Shown here piece by piece: positions 62,966 through 64,000 of a DNA stretch of 64,000 bases. The notes under the pieces are model-generated. The model did no database searches. It saw only the letters and a list, made by a program, of their open reading frames with translations, and was not told the DNA's origin. A program made the translations under genes and the position numbers. The stretch covers positions 124,001-188,000 of the forward strand of contig SCFO01000005.1 of assembly GCA_004078665.1 (NCBI GenBank), written 5' to 3'. How positions within the stretch are numbered: position 1 is the first letter of the stretch; every line of letters begins with the position of its first letter. The stretch comes from Halobacillus fulvus. Its GTDB lineage: Bacteria > Bacillota > Bacilli > Bacillales > Halobacillaceae.

Positions 62966-63328
62966 TTAATGAGTCACATAAGGCTTAATAAATTGTTGGA
63001 CATTGTTTTTCCACGCTTCATAAGCGGGAACCACTTTTTCATTCAAAAGGGAATGCTTTTCCTGTTCAGCTTCGATCGTGAACCAGTCCGGCAGAAGCTG
63101 TACGACGGCGTGAAAGTCCTGGACGATGACTTCCACCTCTTCTTTCCCATCAAAGAACCACAGCATCTGCTCATGGCTCAGGCTCAGTTGTTCCATAGAC
63201 ATCAGGATGCCTTCAAACACCTGCTGACCGCCTTCAATATTATGTACGACAAATTCTAGTCCTTCACTGACTGTATGTACGAGCTGGTTATACTGCTCCA
63301 GCATCACGTGTTGTTCCTTCGTTATCAT
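62966..63328 (-). CDS. hypothetical protein at the end of the flagellar cluster
   Basis: 120 residues, acidic and mostly helical, soluble. No family recognised. It follows fliT after 19 bases and is closed by a terminator, so it probably belongs to the fliDST transcript and could be a chaperone-like accessory. A TTG six bases upstream is an alternative start. Confidence 0.65.
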   Translation of the reverse strand: MITKEQHVMLEQYNQLVHTVSEGLEFVVHNIEGGQQVFEGILMSMEQLSLSHEQMLWFFDGKEEVEVIVQDFHAVVQLLPDWFTIEAEQEKHSLLNEKVVPAYEAWKNNVQQFIKPYVTH

Positions 63329-63347
63329 CGTCAAAAAATCACCAATC

Positions 63348-63692
63348 TCACTTTTTATAGTCTAAATACATCCCGTCCGAAGTCGAGACGCTTTGGTAAG
63401 GGTTCGTGTACTGCTTCTTACTGGCGGTCTGCTTCTTTGATTGGCGCATATCTTGTTTCAGATCATGAAAAAGAAACTCAAGCTTCTGGTTAATCTTGAG
63501 ATCCCGTTTCTTCACCTCATCAAGAAGCGCCCGCTCCCCTTCCGCCGGCTGATCGAGCTGAACGATCAGCTCCTGCCTTTTTTCGAGGAGCGGATCAACT
63601 TGTTCCAGAATAGCTGATCGCTTCATCGTCTGACTATGCACGAGTTCATCAAGCTCAGTCGTTATGTTCAAAAACTGCTGCCACACGCTCAC
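63348..63692 (-). CDS. fliT: flagellar chaperone FliT
   Basis: 114 residues, helical, matching the Bacillus FliT length. The start is GTG 63692, which shares a G with the fliS stop (TAGTG) and has AAGGTGG about nine bases upstream. An in-frame ATG 60 bases earlier lies within fliS. FliT is the export chaperone for the cap protein FliD. Confidence 0.82.
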   Translation of the reverse strand: MSVWQQFLNITTELDELVHSQTMKRSAILEQVDPLLEKRQELIVQLDQPAEGERALLDEVKKRDLKINQKLEFLFHDLKQDMRQSKKQTASKKQYTNPYQSVSTSDGMYLDYKK

Positions 63693-64000
63693 TACGCTTG
63701 CCCACCTTGAGCATACTGCGTTTTTCTCGTCTCTAAAATCACCTGTTTCCACGTATCGCGGAATTCGGTGACGAGCTCCTGGACTTCATCCAAAATCGCA
63801 GCTTCATTCTTCGTGTTCGCTTCGATCAAACGGTGGTTCATGTAATCATAAAGCGGCAAAATCTGCTGGCTGATTTCGTAATCCGGATTTGTCGTCACCA
63901 TTAGCTCCTGAATGATCTTCTGAGCCTTTTGGATATTCGTATTCTTTTTCTCAATATTGTTCTCTTCAATCGCGGACTTCGCCAGTTTAATGAATTTGAT
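63692..64000 (-). CDS. fliS: flagellin export chaperone FliS, C-terminal part
   Basis: 103 codons to the window edge; the N-terminus is outside. The sequence IKFIKLAKSAIEENNIEKKN and later LYDYMNHRLIEAN is typical of FliS, the four-helix chaperone of flagellin. Coupled to fliT. Confidence 0.93.
   Translation of the reverse strand: MKFIKLAKSAIEENNIEKKNTNIQKAQKIIQELMVTTNPDYEISQQILPLYDYMNHRLIEANTKNEAAILDEVQELVTEFRDTWKQVILETRKTQYAQGGQA

Overview
The window is chromosomal DNA from a low-to-mid GC Firmicute of the family Bacillaceae. Gene order follows the Bacillus subtilis cggR/gapA, clpP/crh/whiA/yvcK/rapZ, trxB, his, lgt/hprK, uvrAB, minJ/ctpB/ftsE, prfB/secA/hpf and fliT/fliS blocks. CggR, CtsR, LexA, Fur, SigB/SigH and GlpP-type control signals can be read in front of the expected genes. 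The protein sequences and the dispersed repeat suggest a moderately halophilic genus such as Halobacillus or a relative; that is inference. Most genes lie on the minus strand, so the window is described against transcription.

Positions 1-9.6 kb: glycolytic operon (pgk fragment, gapA, cggR), a small glutaredoxin, tRNA-Arg, CtsR-controlled clpP (+), then crh, whiA, yvcK, rapZ, a Nudix hydrolase and trxB. Positions 10-17.6 kb: a TPR protein and the complete histidine operon hisZGDBHAF(IE). Positions 17.8-23.7 kb: an unknown membrane protein and the glycerol genes glpD, glpK, glpF and glpP, with leader terminators suited to GlpP antitermination. Positions 23.7-30.7 kb: yvoF, ppaX, a nucleoside-recognition membrane protein, lgt, hprK, yvlD, yvlB and the bacillithiol deacetylase pair yojF/bshB2. 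Positions 30.7-38 kb: SOS-controlled uvrBA and prfC. Positions 38-48 kb: a large SNF2 helicase (+), ctaA, a membrane hydrolase, a HAD enzyme (+), a PAS/GGDEF diguanylate cyclase, a Fur-boxed siderophore ATPase and a frameshifted gene. Positions 48-64 kb: a Crp/Fnr regulator (+), a thioredoxin-like protein, minJ, ctpB, ftsE, a lipoprotein cytochrome c, a YitT-family protein, gtaB, prfB with programmed frameshift, secA, hpf, a NERD protein (+) and the end of the flagellar cluster (fliT, fliS).

The most striking feature not explained by the genes is a family of about 170-bp palindromic elements, seven clear copies plus one remnant, in intergenic spacers. Their arms change in compensating pairs between copies, so the fold, not only the sequence, is conserved. 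The second is the absence of ftsX behind ftsE, combined with a repeat copy sitting where B. subtilis carries cwlO. A third is a set of CTGGCCGATAA motifs spaced by whole helical turns between hpf and the NERD gene.

No prophage, insertion sequence with a transposase, CRISPR array or biosynthetic cluster was seen.
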